This document shows positions 37,718 through 46,917 of a stretch of DNA of 64,000 bases, piece after piece. A model generated the notes under the pieces. That model had not been told where the DNA came from. It searched no databases and worked only from the letters and a program-made list of their open reading frames with translations. Both the position numbers and the translations under genes were made by a program. The stretch is from an uncultured Tropicimonas sp. (GTDB lineage Bacteria; Pseudomonadota; Alphaproteobacteria; Rhodobacterales; Rhodobacteraceae): positions 1 through 64,000 of the forward strand of contig CANLZY010000003.1 of NCBI GenBank assembly GCA_947495685.1, read 5' to 3'. The first letter of the stretch is position 1; each line of letters opens with the position of its first letter.

Positions 37718-38343
37718 CCTCTCCAACCGCCGTTATCGCGGATGATCACGCCATGATCCGCCAGGGGATCGCGCAGATCCTGAACTCCGCCGGCATCAAG
37801 GTGGTGGCCGAAGCGACCAATGGCCTGGAGGCGGTTGCGATGATCCGCAATCACCAACCGACCCTGCTGACCCTCGATATCGCCATGCCCTATTCACGCG
37901 GCATCGAGGTCTTCGGCGAGGCGCGTCGTTGGTCGCCGGAGACGCGGATCATCGTGTTCTCGGGGATGACCTCCAAGGGCCTCCTGTCCGAACTGGCAAC
38001 AGCCGGTGCGGATGCGATTTTCCTGAAACGCGAGGAGATCGGCGCGTTCACGGCCGCCATTCCCGGCATTCTGGCGGGTCAGACCGTTCTCGGTCCCGGG
38101 GTCGAGGATATCCTCGCGCTGGCTGCGACACAGGAGCAACTCACAGCGCGGGAACGTCAGATCCTGAGCCTTGTGGCACAGGGGCTTGCGAACCGGGACA
38201 TCGCGGAACGCCTGGGCGTCAGCGCCAAGACCGTGGACAATCATCGCACCAACCTGATGCGCAAGGTGCAGGCCCATTCGGTCGCGGAGTTGATCGCCTA
38301 TGCCGTTCGGGAAGGATTGATGGACGCGAACCGCGAGACTTGA
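37714..38343 (+). CDS. NarL/FixJ-family response regulator (REC plus LuxR HTH)
   Basis: A 209-residue response regulator. The receiver domain shows the acidic pocket VIADDHAMI, the phosphoacceptor Asp55 in LLTLDIAMP, the switch Ser in VFSGMTS and the conserved Lys in FLKREE. The C-terminal LuxR HTH (LTARERQILSLVAQGLANRD, then GVSAKTVDNHRTNLMRKVQA) is complete. The start overlaps the kinase stop by four bases, so kinase and regulator form one pair. The obvious candidate target is the RTX lipase operon upstream, though that is inference from adjacency. Confidence 0.93.
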   Translation: MTSPTAVIADDHAMIRQGIAQILNSAGIKVVAEATNGLEAVAMIRNHQPTLLTLDIAMPYSRGIEVFGEARRWSPETRIIVFSGMTSKGLLSELATAGADAIFLKREEIGAFTAAIPGILAGQTVLGPGVEDILALAATQEQLTARERQILSLVAQGLANRDIAERLGVSAKTVDNHRTNLMRKVQAHSVAELIAYAVREGLMDANRET

Positions 38344-38450
38344 GGTTGGGGATGGGGCGCCGCCCGACCTGCTCCGCGCGCGACGCCGCCTGGGCTTGCG
38401 CCTGAGCCTCCCCCAATGAAGTGGTCCGCCCCTATGATTGGGAAGCGGAG

Positions 38451-38468
38451 GGTTCTGTTGCACAAATC
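38451..38468 (+). repeat. Left terminal inverted repeat of the IS5-family relic
   Basis: GGTTCTGTTGCACAAATC. It matches the reverse complement of the right end at 15 of 18 positions and resembles IS903-group termini (GGCTTTGTTG...). Confidence 0.8.
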
Positions 38469-38639
38469 AGGTGAGGGATTCACTGCCTGAATCCAACATG
38501 ATAGCTCGACAGCATGAGCAGTTGGGCCCCTGCGACCTACAAGACCACGAACCGGTCGGCTTGCAATGAGGCGCAGAAGCAGCGCGGATCGTTGACGATC
38601 CGTTGACCGGCAGGTGATGCGCGCATCACCGAGAGGGAG

Positions 38640-38740
38640 TGACCTGCTCCCCAGAGAGTCCTCGTTTATGAGTTAGCTCTGTTCAGGTTTTGGTCTTCCG
38701 TTGACCGGTTAGCATAGTCTCGTGGCGTCAGGCCCCCGAG
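38640..38740 (-). mobile_element. IS3-family end fragment nested in the IS5 relic
   Basis: On the minus strand one frame reads LGGLTPRDYANRSTEDQNLN then RANS-stop, the characteristic end of IS3-group orfB proteins (HSSLGGLTPxEYA). Beyond the stop lies an IS3-type terminal sequence (TGACCTGCTCCCC at 38640-38652 on the + strand). Only about 100 bp remain, replacing part of the IS5 transposase gene between its RGSLTI and QTTG blocks. This indicates insertion of an IS3 element into the IS5 copy followed by deletion. Confidence 0.65.
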
Positions 38741-39631
38741 GCAGACGACCGGGGGCGTCGAAAGTCTGCTGCGGCTGGTCGGTCTGGACTGGCCAGTGCC
38801 CGATTTCAGCACGCTGTGCCGCCGCCAGGGAATGCTGAACGTGAACCTGCCGTATCGTGGCGGCACCGGCCCGCTGAACCTTCTGATCCCCTCTCGGGCA
38901 TTGCTGCGCAATACCCTGCCGGGCAACGGATAGCACAGGCATCAAGGCCGAGGACGAAGGGGAATGCGAAGGCGCGTGGAACGCGCGCAAGCACGGTGGG
39001 TCCAAGCGCCGCCTGTGGCGCAAGATACACATCCATTGCCCGGCAGTCGTTTGCAAAGCAAACGATGAGAGGGGGATTGGCGAGAAAACGGTGGAGGTTC
39101 GGGCCGTGGACGTTACGACCAGCAAAGTCGGTGATGCACCCATGTTGCCGGAACCACTGGACCAGATCGAGCCCGCAAGCCATCGGATCAGTCACCGCCG
39201 ATGGAGCCCATGACACACGCAAATGCCATGACGCAATTGCAGCGCGTGGTGCCCACGCTGTCATCCCGCCGCGCAAGAACGCCAAGCCGTGGAGGCCGTC
39301 GAGCGCCGGAGCCATCGCTCGGAACGAAGCGGTCAATGCATCGCGATACCTGGGCCGAGTTTCATGGCGAAGGTGCAGCGGATACCACCGCCCAAGCCGC
39401 GTCGAGATTTGAGCCGGCTCAGAAAGCGATCCGGGGGATCGATTTCCCGGCGAAAGGATGCAGTGTGTGAAGCTGATGGGCCAATCGCTCATGGCCCGGG
39501 ACGTCGACCGACAGGTCGCGGAACTCCAGATCCGTATCGCCGTCCTCAACCGCTACACTGCCATCGGCATACCTGTCACAGAGGCCGTAGGACAAGTCCG
39601 TCAGGGGAAAGCCGAAGTCCACCCTGCGTCC

Positions 39632-39649
39632 GGTTTGTGCAACAAAGCC
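39632..39649 (-). repeat. Right terminal inverted repeat of the IS5-family relic
   Basis: Read on the minus strand it is GGCTTTGTTGCACAAACC, pairing with the left repeat at 38451-38468 with three mismatches. Confidence 0.8.
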
Positions 39650-39766
39650 GATGCGTCCACAAAGCCACGGATTCGGCAATTTCCGTGTCTATACTGTTCT
39701 AGACGCAAACAACGCACCGAAAGGGCAGCGGATGGATGTGTAAGCGTCTGATTTCATTTTGAAAAA

Positions 39767-39842
39767 TGGTGCCCCCACACGGACTCGAACCGCGGACCCC
39801 CTGATTACAAATCAGGTGCTCTACCAGCTGAGCTATAGGGGC
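39767..39842 (-). tRNA. tRNA-Thr (anticodon UGU)
   Basis: The minus strand folds as a standard 76-nt tRNA with encoded CCA. The acceptor GCCCCTA pairs with TGGGGGC, the D arm is AGCTCAGCTGGTAGAGC, the anticodon stem CCTGA/TCAGG encloses TTTGTAA (anticodon TGT), and the T arm carries GGTTCGAGTCC. UGU reads ACA threonine codons. It adjoins the IS-rich, pseudogene-rich stretch on its left, so it could be an integration landmark, but no duplicated tRNA 3' end was found within the window. Confidence 0.97.
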
Positions 39843-40147
39843 AACAATCGCTCGAATACACTCAAGTGTCATGCTCGGCAAGACGTTGTTGACCCGACAC
39901 TGCTTGTTCGACACTTGGCCCGTGCGAAAAACCAGAACCTGTTCCAAAGCGCGAGGCAGAGTTCCCTCGCTTCGAACCGCTTCGGACCTCTCCCGCGCCC
40001 GCCCGCTCTCCAAAACGGACAGGACGTATCGAAGGGGCCATTGCGGGTGGCGATCCGGAGAATTGATCGAAACCTCTCGCATGAGTCTGTGCAAGGCAGG
40101 GCGTCTGCACACCCTGGCCCAGACCCAAACCGACAGGCCCCATGTGG
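39843..40147. other. Gene-free interval
   Basis: About 300 bases between the tRNA-Thr and the end of the small membrane-protein gene. No gene or clear terminator is recognised. The right part probably contains the tRNA promoter, read leftwards. Confidence 0.4.
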
Positions 40148-40645
40148 CTATTTCTTCATCGCTTTCAGAAGGATAGATAGCGCAGGGCCAATCAGGCCAG
40201 AGAGGGTCGAGCTGAATGGGTCCTTTGCCATGCGACGGACGTTCTCGGCAAGATCGTGCACCTCCGACAGGGCATCTCCCACCTCTGTTTCGATATCCTG
40301 CATGGCAATATCGCGGACCTCCATGAAGGGCGCAAGTTCCGCATCGACATTCACACGCGCGGCAAACAGGGCAAGCAACACCGCCAACACGAAATTGACG
40401 ATCGCCACGATCACGCCTGCCGCTGCATTGCCCTGAAACGATGCAATCCAGAAGAATGCACCAACGTTCAACATGATGACGCCGATTCCGGCCACCAGCC
40501 CGGCAAAGGTCAGCAGACCCGTTTGCGTGCGAAGCATTGCAAACCTGCGGCGGGCAATCACCCGTTCGGCCCGCAGGGCGATGTTGGCGTTACGGGCGAC
40601 ACGGCTCCGTGTGCGTTCAAGGTCGCGGGTCATCTTGCTGTTCAT
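40148..40645 (-). CDS. Small two-helix membrane protein, phage holin/Holin-X-like or DUF1469-like
   Basis: A 165-residue protein with a basic N-terminus (TRDLERTRSRVARNANIALR), two transmembrane helices (about residues 44-65 and 75-96), and an amphipathic C-terminal half (DVDAELAPFMEVR..., DLAENVRRMAKDPFSSTLSG). This layout matches the phage-holin-superfamily III / DUF1469 proteins common in Proteobacteria; actual lysis activity is not implied. The ATG at 40645 follows AGGGTGG. It begins ten bases after the stop of the upstream gene, so the two form an operon, probably for envelope stress or osmotic adaptation (inference). Confidence 0.6.
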   Translation of the reverse strand: MNSKMTRDLERTRSRVARNANIALRAERVIARRRFAMLRTQTGLLTFAGLVAGIGVIMLNVGAFFWIASFQGNAAAGVIVAIVNFVLAVLLALFAARVNVDAELAPFMEVRDIAMQDIETEVGDALSEVHDLAENVRRMAKDPFSSTLSGLIGPALSILLKAMKK

Positions 40646-40655
40646 CGGATCCACC

Positions 40656-40934
40656 CTATTTCGACATCCGCCCGGCGGCAAAGCCGAGCGCAAAGGCGCC
40701 AAGCGCCGTCAGAAGCGGTTTGTGCTGCGGCAGGTTGCCGAGTTCCTTGGAGAATTGCGCCAGGAGACTGTCCAGATCGCCTCCCTCGAAACCGTGCTCG
40801 GCCAGCAGGTCACCCAAAGCCGAGCCACCCTCAGCAGCCTGCTCCTCTTCGTCGGCCTGCGTCGCCTCGGCCCGGTCGTCCATCGCTGCCCGCAGGTCAG
40901 CCAGTTCCGCTTCAAGCTCTGCTTTGGTTGGCAT
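40656..40934 (-). CDS. ElaB/DUF883-like tail-anchored protein
   Basis: A 92-residue acidic protein. Residues 1-60 are predicted helical and charged (KAELEAELADLRAAMDDRAE), and the C-terminus is a glycine-rich transmembrane anchor (LLTALGAFALGFAAGRMSK). This resembles ElaB/YqjD/DUF883 inner-membrane, ribosome- or stress-associated proteins, without the exact motif. The ATG at 40934 follows GGAAGG. It is co-transcribed with the two-helix membrane protein ten bases downstream. Function unknown. Confidence 0.6.
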   Translation of the reverse strand: MPTKAELEAELADLRAAMDDRAEATQADEEEQAAEGGSALGDLLAEHGFEGGDLDSLLAQFSKELGNLPQHKPLLTALGAFALGFAAGRMSK

Positions 40935-41271
40935 GGTTCTGTACCTTCCGCCTGGTTCTTTGCCCGGATGCGCCCGCAGCCCTCGCCCGGCGCATCGATC
41001 GCATGCAGACAAGGACCCGGCGGCACAAGATCAGGATCGTCAAATGGCGACCCGGACGCAAGTGAATACGCCCAGAAACGCGCCTGTTTCGAAGGGCGGC
41101 ACCCCGTTAGGAGGATCATCGGGCCAGCTGCTGGTGGTCGCAATCTGAAACGAAGATCCTCATTCAGCGAGATTGGCAATGGGCAAGCCGCGTTCAAGAG
41201 GTGCAGATGGCGCGCCCCCACCGATGCCGATCCGCCAGATGTTCCCTGGCGGATCGGATGCGCTCAGGCGC
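40935..41271. other. Gene-free interval
   Basis: No gene is recognised between the small membrane-protein operon and potD. The right part probably carries the end of the potABCD transcript, the left part the promoter of the small operon. No clear hairpin with a T-tract is seen. Confidence 0.4.
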
Positions 41272-42309
41272 TTACTTCTTCAGGTTTGTCCAGATCTGGT
41301 CGTAGACACTCTGGGTCTGCTCGTCGCAGACCTCGATAAAGGCCCCTGCCCCGGACCCGGCGGGTGGGTTGGCCTCGGGCAAGGTCGCCAGTTCGGGGTC
41401 GAGATACTCGCCCGCGCCGTTCACGCCGAGCGCATAACGGGCATAGTTGGAGACGGCGGCGATGTTCTCGGGATCCAGCAGGAAATTCATGAATTTCAGT
41501 GCGTTCTCGCGGTTCGGCGCATCTTTCAACAACACCACGTTGTCCATCCACACGACATAGCCCTGAGTCGGGAACGCGTATTCGAGGCTGGCTTTCTCGG
41601 CCCGCGCCTTGGCACCAAACCCGTCATAGATCTGACCAACGGCGGCATCGCCGGACACCAGCACTTCCTTGGCGGTATCGGAGTTGAACGAAGCCCAATG
41701 CGCCTTGGCTCCGGTCAGCATCTCGTTGAGCGCCTTGAGCTTGTCACGATCTGTGCTGCATTGTTCAATCCCCATGTGCAACGCGGCCATGGCCAGCACT
41801 TCACCCTGGGAATCCAGCATGTTGATCTTGCCGGACAGTTCGGCGGGCGGGTTGAACAGGATGTCGGTGGTGTTGATGTCGCCCGAATAGACCTCCCGAT
41901 CGACCATGAAGGAGGTCGAGCCCCACTGGTACGGGATCGAATGCTTGCGGCCCGGATCAAACGCCGGATCGGCCCATTCGTCCATCATGTTGCCCGCATT
42001 GGCCAGCTCGCCCTCGGCGATCTCGTCGAGGATGCCCTCGCCAGCCATGATCTTGACCATGTAGTCGCCCGGAACCGCAACGTCGTAGGTGCCCAGACCG
42101 CCGGCCTTGAGGCTGGCCAGCATGGCCTCGTTGGAATCGTAGGTGTCCATCGTCACCTCGACATCGTGTTCAGCGGCGAACTTTTCCAGCAACTCCTGCG
42201 GCATGTATTCAAACCAGTGATAGATCACCAGCTTGCCCTCGGCGGCCGCCCCCTGTGCGGCGATGGACAGGGCGAGAGCGGCAGTGCTTGCCTTGAGTAG
42301 AGTCTTCAT
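41272..42309 (-). CDS. potD: Spermidine/putrescine-type ABC transporter substrate-binding protein (PotD/PotF family)
   Basis: A 345-residue periplasmic protein with a signal peptide (residues 1-23) and the family opening LVIYHWFEYMPQELLEKFAA. Other hallmarks are YDVAVPGDYMVKIM, IPYQWGSTSFMVDREVY and YVVWMDNVVLLKDAPNRENA near 250, which contributes to the amine-binding pocket in PotD/PotF. It is last in a potABCD-ordered operon. In this context the ligand may be a methylated or quaternary amine and not a simple polyamine; this is inference from neighbours. Confidence 0.88.
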   Translation of the reverse strand: MKTLLKASTAALALSIAAQGAAAEGKLVIYHWFEYMPQELLEKFAAEHDVEVTMDTYDSNEAMLASLKAGGLGTYDVAVPGDYMVKIMAGEGILDEIAEGELANAGNMMDEWADPAFDPGRKHSIPYQWGSTSFMVDREVYSGDINTTDILFNPPAELSGKINMLDSQGEVLAMAALHMGIEQCSTDRDKLKALNEMLTGAKAHWASFNSDTAKEVLVSGDAAVGQIYDGFGAKARAEKASLEYAFPTQGYVVWMDNVVLLKDAPNRENALKFMNFLLDPENIAAVSNYARYALGVNGAGEYLDPELATLPEANPPAGSGAGAFIEVCDEQTQSVYDQIWTNLKK

Positions 42310-42328
42310 TGCGGTTCCCCTTGTTGGA

Positions 42329-43135
42329 TCACTGTGTGTTGTCTTTTTTGCTGACGAAGTAGCTGATGGTGACCATCACCACGGACACCCCCAGCAACAT
42401 GGTCGAGATCGCCATGATATTGGGCTTGATGCCCTGTTTGACCGAGCCGAAGATCGCTGTCGGCAGGGTTTCGATGCCCGCTCCCTTGACGAAATTGGTG
42501 ATGATGAAATCGTCGAGCGAGATGATGAACGCCAGCAGGAAGCCCGATATGATACCCGGCATCATCAATGGCAGCAGGATGTAGCGGAAGGCCTGGGCCC
42601 TGGTCGCGTACAGGTCCTGCGCGGCCTGCTCATAGGTGCCTTCGATTCCCTGCATCCGCGCCGAGATCGGCAGGTAGGCAAACGGGATGCAAAAGGCGAT
42701 GTGAGCCGCGAGGATCGTCGTATAGCCCCGCGTGAAGCCAATGGCGTTGAAGAAGATCAGAGTGGCCACGGCGGTCACGATCTCGGGCACCATCAGCGGC
42801 AGCGAGATCAGCCCGAACGACAATGTGCGCCCACGGAACTTGCCGCCTCGCACCATGGCAGTCGCCGCGCAGGTGGCGATGATCGTGGCGGTTGTCGCGG
42901 CCATGAGGGCGATGGAAAAGGAATTCATCGCAGCGGATTTGAACTTGGCTGATTCCGGCCCGGTGAAAACGTCGATGTACCAACGAACCGACAGCCCCTC
43001 CCAGATCGTGATCGAGGCGGAGGCGTTGAAGGAATAGGCTGTCACCACCAGCAGCGGCGCATAGAGGATCACCAGGCAGAGAATGGTGATGGCAATGAAG
43101 CCCGGATAGTTGCGGACATCCGTCTTGGCGGTCAT
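42329..43135 (-). CDS. potC: Polyamine-type ABC transporter permease PotC
   Basis: A 268-residue inner-membrane permease with six transmembrane segments and the EAA coupling loop [20 protein letters not shown]. The N-terminus ([19 protein letters not shown], then [20 protein letters not shown]) is typical of PotC/PotI. The ATG at 43135 overlaps the potB stop as ATGA, which fixes this start over a longer upstream reading. Confidence 0.9.
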   Translation of the reverse strand: MTAKTDVRNYPGFIAITILCLVILYAPLLVVTAYSFNASASITIWEGLSVRWYIDVFTGPESAKFKSAAMNSFSIALMAATTATIIATCAATAMVRGGKFRGRTLSFGLISLPLMVPEIVTAVATLIFFNAIGFTRGYTTILAAHIAFCIPFAYLPISARMQGIEGTYEQAAQDLYATRAQAFRYILLPLMMPGIISGFLLAFIISLDDFIITNFVKGAGIETLPTAIFGSVKQGIKPNIMAISTMLLGVSVVMVTISYFVSKKDNTQ

Positions 43136-44064
43136 TGCCCGGCCTCCCTGTCGGCGCGCGCTTGTTGGCGGGCAAAGAGGAGCAGCAGGATCAGCACCAT
43201 CGTCAGCAGGACCATCGCGATGGCGGCGCCGAACGGCCAGTTGCCGGCCGAACCCTTGAACTGCTCCTCGATCAGGGAGCCGATCATGAAATTCTTGGCC
43301 CCGCCCAGCAGGTCGGGCGCCAGAAACGACCCAAGGGAAGGCACGAAGACAAGGATGCAACCGGCGATCACGCCCGGCTTCACGGTGGGCAGCAGGATAC
43401 GGCGCAGCGTCACCCATTTGCTGGCATACAGGTCGGCGGCAGCCTCGCTGAGAGTAAAATTGTAACGTTCGACCGACGCATAGATCGGCAGCACCATGAA
43501 GGGCAGGTAGGAATAGAACAGGCCCAGTTGCACCGCGAAATTGGTGTTGATGATGTGGATCGGCTCGCCGATCAGCCCGGTGGACATCAGGAAGTCATTC
43601 AGCGGGCCATTGTCGCGCAGCAGGAATTTCATCGACACCGTTCGGATCAACAGGTTCACCCAATAGGGAATGGTGATCAGGAACACCCAGATCGGACGCA
43701 CTTTTTCAGGCCGTGTGGCAATGAAATAGGCCGTGGGGAAGCCGATCAACAACGACATCAGCGTCGCAAGACCAGCCTGCCAGATCGAGCGCCAGAAGAT
43801 CGAAATATAGGTCCATTCGATCCGGGGCGGCTCGTCGCCAAACAAGCCACGATCAAAGAAGAACTGGTCATAGGCTGCGAGGCTGAACTCCCAGATCACG
43901 CCGCCGCGGAATTCCTTGGTCAGGAAGGAATAGACCAGCATCATCGCCACGGGGGCCAGCGAGAGGATGCCCAGCACCAGCCAGGCCGGCATCAAGAGCC
44001 AGTTGCGCGCGCCGGCGTAGGTGTCGGTGGTTGCGCTGCCGCCAGGGGATGCTCCGCCCGCCAT
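43132..44064 (-). CDS. potB: Polyamine-type ABC transporter permease PotB
   Basis: A 310-residue permease with six transmembrane segments and the EAA loop [20 protein letters not shown]. PotB features include [20 protein letters not shown] and [20 protein letters not shown]. Its ATG overlaps the potA stop by one base (TGATG), so potA, potB and potC are translationally coupled. It pairs with PotC to form the channel. Confidence 0.92.
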   Translation of the reverse strand: MAGGASPGGSATTDTYAGARNWLLMPAWLVLGILSLAPVAMMLVYSFLTKEFRGGVIWEFSLAAYDQFFFDRGLFGDEPPRIEWTYISIFWRSIWQAGLATLMSLLIGFPTAYFIATRPEKVRPIWVFLITIPYWVNLLIRTVSMKFLLRDNGPLNDFLMSTGLIGEPIHIINTNFAVQLGLFYSYLPFMVLPIYASVERYNFTLSEAAADLYASKWVTLRRILLPTVKPGVIAGCILVFVPSLGSFLAPDLLGGAKNFMIGSLIEEQFKGSAGNWPFGAAIAMVLLTMVLILLLLFARQQARADREAGQ

Positions 44065-45152
44065 CAGTCCACCAACAGGCGCGCCGCGCCCTTGTCGCCG
44101 TTGACATAGACCGCGCTGCCGGCGTCAAACACCCGGGCATTGCCCCGGTCGGAATTGGCGGCGCGGATGGTAAAGTTGGGCCCGTCCTTGAGGTCCACGA
44201 TGGTCATGATGTTCGTGCCGACAAAGATGTTTTCCAGAACCGTGGCAGGCAGGGCATCCGGATCGGCCCGCACATCGGTGAGATACAGCCGCTCCGGGCG
44301 CACGGACAGGTGCACCTTGCTGCCGATGCCGACGCCGTCCACCGCATCCACGTGCATCTCGTGTCCGCCGCCCAGGTGGCACACGGCGCGACCGGCCTCG
44401 AAGGAATCCACCGAGACCTCCAACAGGTTGGTCTCGCCAATGAAATCGGCCACGAACATGTTGCGCGGGTGCTCGTAGATCTCGGTCGGTTTACCAAGTT
44501 GCTGCAATTCGCCCGCCGACATGACCGCGATCCGGTCGGACATGGTCAGTGCCTCTTCCTGATCATGGGTGACAAAGATGAAGGTGATGCCGGTTTCGCG
44601 CTGGATATGCTTCAGCTCGATCTGCATCGCCTTGCGCAGCTTCTGATCGAGCGCCGAGAGCGGTTCGTCCAGCAGCAGCACCTTGGGTTGGGGGGCAAGC
44701 GCACGCGCCAGCGCCACCCGCTGTTGTTGCCCGCCCGACAATTGCGAGGGCTTGCGGTTGGCAAATTGCGTCAGCTGCACCAGTTCCAGCACCTCTCTGG
44801 CGCGCCGCTTGGCGTCACCCTTCTTGCCCATCATTTCCAGCGGGAACATGACGTTCTCCAGCACGCTCATGTGCGGGAACAGCGCGTAATTCTGAAACAC
44901 CGTGTTCACGGGGCGGCGGTTGGGCGGCAGGTCCTCTATCTCCTTGCCATAGAGGTAGATCGCGCCTTCGGTAACGTCCTCGAAGCCGGCGATCATGCGC
45001 AACAGGGTTGTCTTGCCACAGCCCGACGGGCCCAGCAGCGTAAAGAACTCGTTGTCATAGATCGACAGCGAAATCCGCTTGAGTGCGGTGAAATCCCCGT
45101 ATCGCTTCACGGCATCTCTGACGTCGATGGCTATCTGTCTTGCGTCGGACAC
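44064..45152 (-). CDS. potA: Polyamine-type ABC transporter ATP-binding protein PotA
   Basis: A 362-residue ABC ATPase. It has Walker A LLGPSGCGKTTLLRM near 37, the signature LSGGQQQRVALARAL, Walker B VLLLDEPLSALD, and a C-terminal TOBE domain (LHLSVRPERLYL-like strands). It energises PotBC. It is the first gene of the minus-strand operon, and a perfect CTTAGG-N5-CCTAAG palindrome lies about 82-98 bases before its start, suggesting LysR control shared with the divergent oxygenase operon. Confidence 0.92.
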   Translation of the reverse strand: MSDARQIAIDVRDAVKRYGDFTALKRISLSIYDNEFFTLLGPSGCGKTTLLRMIAGFEDVTEGAIYLYGKEIEDLPPNRRPVNTVFQNYALFPHMSVLENVMFPLEMMGKKGDAKRRAREVLELVQLTQFANRKPSQLSGGQQQRVALARALAPQPKVLLLDEPLSALDQKLRKAMQIELKHIQRETGITFIFVTHDQEEALTMSDRIAVMSAGELQQLGKPTEIYEHPRNMFVADFIGETNLLEVSVDSFEAGRAVCHLGGGHEMHVDAVDGVGIGSKVHLSVRPERLYLTDVRADPDALPATVLENIFVGTNIMTIVDLKDGPNFTIRAANSDRGNARVFDAGSAVYVNGDKGAARLLVD

Positions 45153-45233
45153 GCGCGTCTCCCTGGCTGGCCCGTATCGGCACAGGTTAGCGATACCGTC
45201 GGGAATCCCTACCTATGCAGTTCCACAGGCGAA

Positions 45234-45250
45234 CTTAGGCTTTCCCTAAG
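45234..45250. promoter_or_regulatory. LysR-type box 1 (T-N11-A palindrome) before potA
   Basis: CTTAGG CTTTC CCTAAG, a perfect 6+6 palindrome with a 5-base centre; the inner TAGG-N5-CCTA gives T-N11-A. The centre is about 90 bases from the potA start. The same pattern recurs at 45461-45479 and 51867-51887. Confidence 0.6.
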
Positions 45251-45460
45251 CCCCGGGCAGGCCCAAAGGACGTTGAATCATTACACACTGACGCGCCCGA
45301 TCCTCGGTGACCCTGCCCGATATTTTGGCAAGCATGCCTGATATTGGGCGCGAATGGAATTTCGCACTTGCTCAGAGTCACTTGCTGCCGGTGCCATCCG
45401 GCAGACATGGTCTTGTGTGGGGTAAGAATCCGCAAGCCCCGGACGGAATGGCCGGCCCTG

Positions 45461-45479
45461 GATTAGGACATACCTAATC
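45461..45479. promoter_or_regulatory. LysR-type box 2 (T-N11-A palindrome) before the monooxygenase operon
   Basis: GATTAGG ACATA CCTAATC, a perfect 7+7 palindrome with a 5-base centre. It lies about 146 bases before the flavin monooxygenase start in the 463-base divergent intergenic region, which otherwise contains no gene. The core TTAGG-N5-CCTAA is shared with box 1. Confidence 0.6.
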
Positions 45480-45615
45480 ACGGGTGTCAGATGTTTTGCT
45501 TTTTCCAGGTCAGCGCGGCTGAAACATCTGTTCGGACACATCCAAGGACCCGACCTGCTGGCCGGATCGCGCCGTTTGGGCCGAAGATCCTCGGAATCCA
45601 GGAGGGGACAATCTC

Positions 45616-46887
45616 ATGCCGACCGAAACAACAGACACTCTTGTGGTTGGCGGTGGACAGGCAGGGCTGGCGATGAGCGAGCATCTGGGCAAGGCCGGCA
45701 TCCCGCATCTGGTGCTGGAGCGTAGCCGGATCGCCGAACGCTGGCGCTCCGAGCGGTGGGATTCGCTGGTGGCCAACGGCCCGGCCTGGCATGATCGCTT
45801 TCCGGGGATGGAGTTTGCCGGGCTCGACCCGGACGCCTTTGCGCCCAAGGAACAGGTGGCCGATTACTTCGTGGCCTATGCCGATCAGATCGACGCGCCG
45901 ATCCGCTGTGGAGTGGAGGTGAAACAGGTGCTCCGGAACGAGGGCCGCCCGGGATTTCGGGTCGAGACCTCCGAGGGTGTGATCGAGGCGCGCAACGTGG
46001 TTGCCGCGACCGGACCGTTCCAGCAACCCATCATCCCGGATGTCATTCCCGAACAGGCCGGGGTGACGCAGATCCATTCCAGTGCCTATCGCAACCCTGA
46101 CCAGCTGCCCGAGGGCGCCGTTCTGGTGGTGGGGGCGGGCTCGTCCGGAGTACAGATCGCCGATGAGCTGCTGCAAGCGGGCAAGCGCGTGTACCTGTCG
46201 GTTGGCCCGCACGACCGGCCGCCGCGCGCCTATCGCGGACGCGACTTCTGCTGGTGGCTCGGGGTTCTTGGAAAATGGGATGCCGCCGCGCTGGCGCCGG
46301 GGCTGGAGCATGTCACGATCTCGGTGAGCGGCGCCGACGGGGGCCACACGATCGACTTTCGCCGCCTCGCTCATCAGGGGATGATCCTGGTCGGGCGGAC
46401 CGAATCCTGCAACGATGGTGTGGTCACCTTTGGCAGCGATCTGGCCGCCAATATCGAACGTGGCGACGCCAATTACCTGTCGATGCTGGACGAAGCCGAC
46501 GCCTACATCGCGCGCAACGGTCTGGACCTTCCCGAGGACCCCGACACCCGCCGGATCGAGGCGGAACCCGATTGCGTCGCCCACCCGCTACATGCGCTGA
46601 ACCTCGCCGAGGCAGGGATCACAACGATCCTCTGGGCAACCGGATTCTCCCTCGATTACAGCTGGTTGCAGGTCGATACCTTCGAACAATCCGGCAAGCC
46701 GATTCACCAACGCGGCGTGTCGGCCGAGCCCGGGGTCTATTTTCTGGGGTTGCCGTGGCAATCCCGGCGCGGCTCGTCCTTTATCTGGGGCGTCTGGCAC
46801 GATGCGCGGTTCGTGGCGGATCACATTGTCACACAGGCAAAGTATCTGGAGTACAATGCGTCGGCGATGCGCAAGGCTGCCGAATGA
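45616..46887 (+). CDS. Flavin-containing monooxygenase-like FAD/NAD(P)-binding protein (CzcO family)
   Basis: A 423-residue class B flavoprotein. It has an FAD loop at the N-terminus (LVVGGGQAGLAMSEHLGKAG) and a second NAD(P) Rossmann loop near residue 173 (VLVVGAGSSGVQIADELLQA). The CzcO-like order, with ERWDSLVANGPAWHDRFPGM, VAATGPFQQPIIPDV and IHSSAYRNPDQLPEGAVLVV, resembles bacterial N-oxidising and Baeyer-Villiger-like monooxygenases. It opens an operon with a Rieske oxygenase, RidA and DUF1028, suggesting oxidation of an amine or its product. GGAGG lies before the ATG at 45616. Substrate unknown. Confidence 0.85.
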   Translation: MPTETTDTLVVGGGQAGLAMSEHLGKAGIPHLVLERSRIAERWRSERWDSLVANGPAWHDRFPGMEFAGLDPDAFAPKEQVADYFVAYADQIDAPIRCGVEVKQVLRNEGRPGFRVETSEGVIEARNVVAATGPFQQPIIPDVIPEQAGVTQIHSSAYRNPDQLPEGAVLVVGAGSSGVQIADELLQAGKRVYLSVGPHDRPPRAYRGRDFCWWLGVLGKWDAAALAPGLEHVTISVSGADGGHTIDFRRLAHQGMILVGRTESCNDGVVTFGSDLAANIERGDANYLSMLDEADAYIARNGLDLPEDPDTRRIEAEPDCVAHPLHALNLAEAGITTILWATGFSLDYSWLQVDTFEQSGKPIHQRGVSAEPGVYFLGLPWQSRRGSSFIWGVWHDARFVADHIVTQAKYLEYNASAMRKAAE

Positions 46888-46917
46888 ATTCCGCGGATCG
46901 AACGACGAGGTAAGGTG

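Larger units (their letters stand above)
38451..39649 (+). mobile_element. Decayed IS5-family (IS903-like) insertion sequence
   Basis: A 1.2-kb relic bounded by 18-bp imperfect inverted repeats. The transposase reads from ATG 38514 (MSSWAPATYKTTNRSACNEA, RGSLTI), is interrupted by foreign sequence, and resumes at 38742 as QTTGGVESLLRLVGLDWPVP. Several frameshifts follow: one frame gives AWNARKHGGSKRRLWRKIHI, another AVDVTTSKVGDAPMLPEPLD, another SVTADGAHDTRKCHDAIAAR and NEAVNASRYLGRVSWRRCSG, and finally LMGQSLMARDVDRQVAELQI. These are the ordered DDE blocks of IS5-group transposases. A 9-bp target duplication is not obvious (flanks GAAGCGGAG and GATGCGTCC). The element is inactive. Confidence 0.85.
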
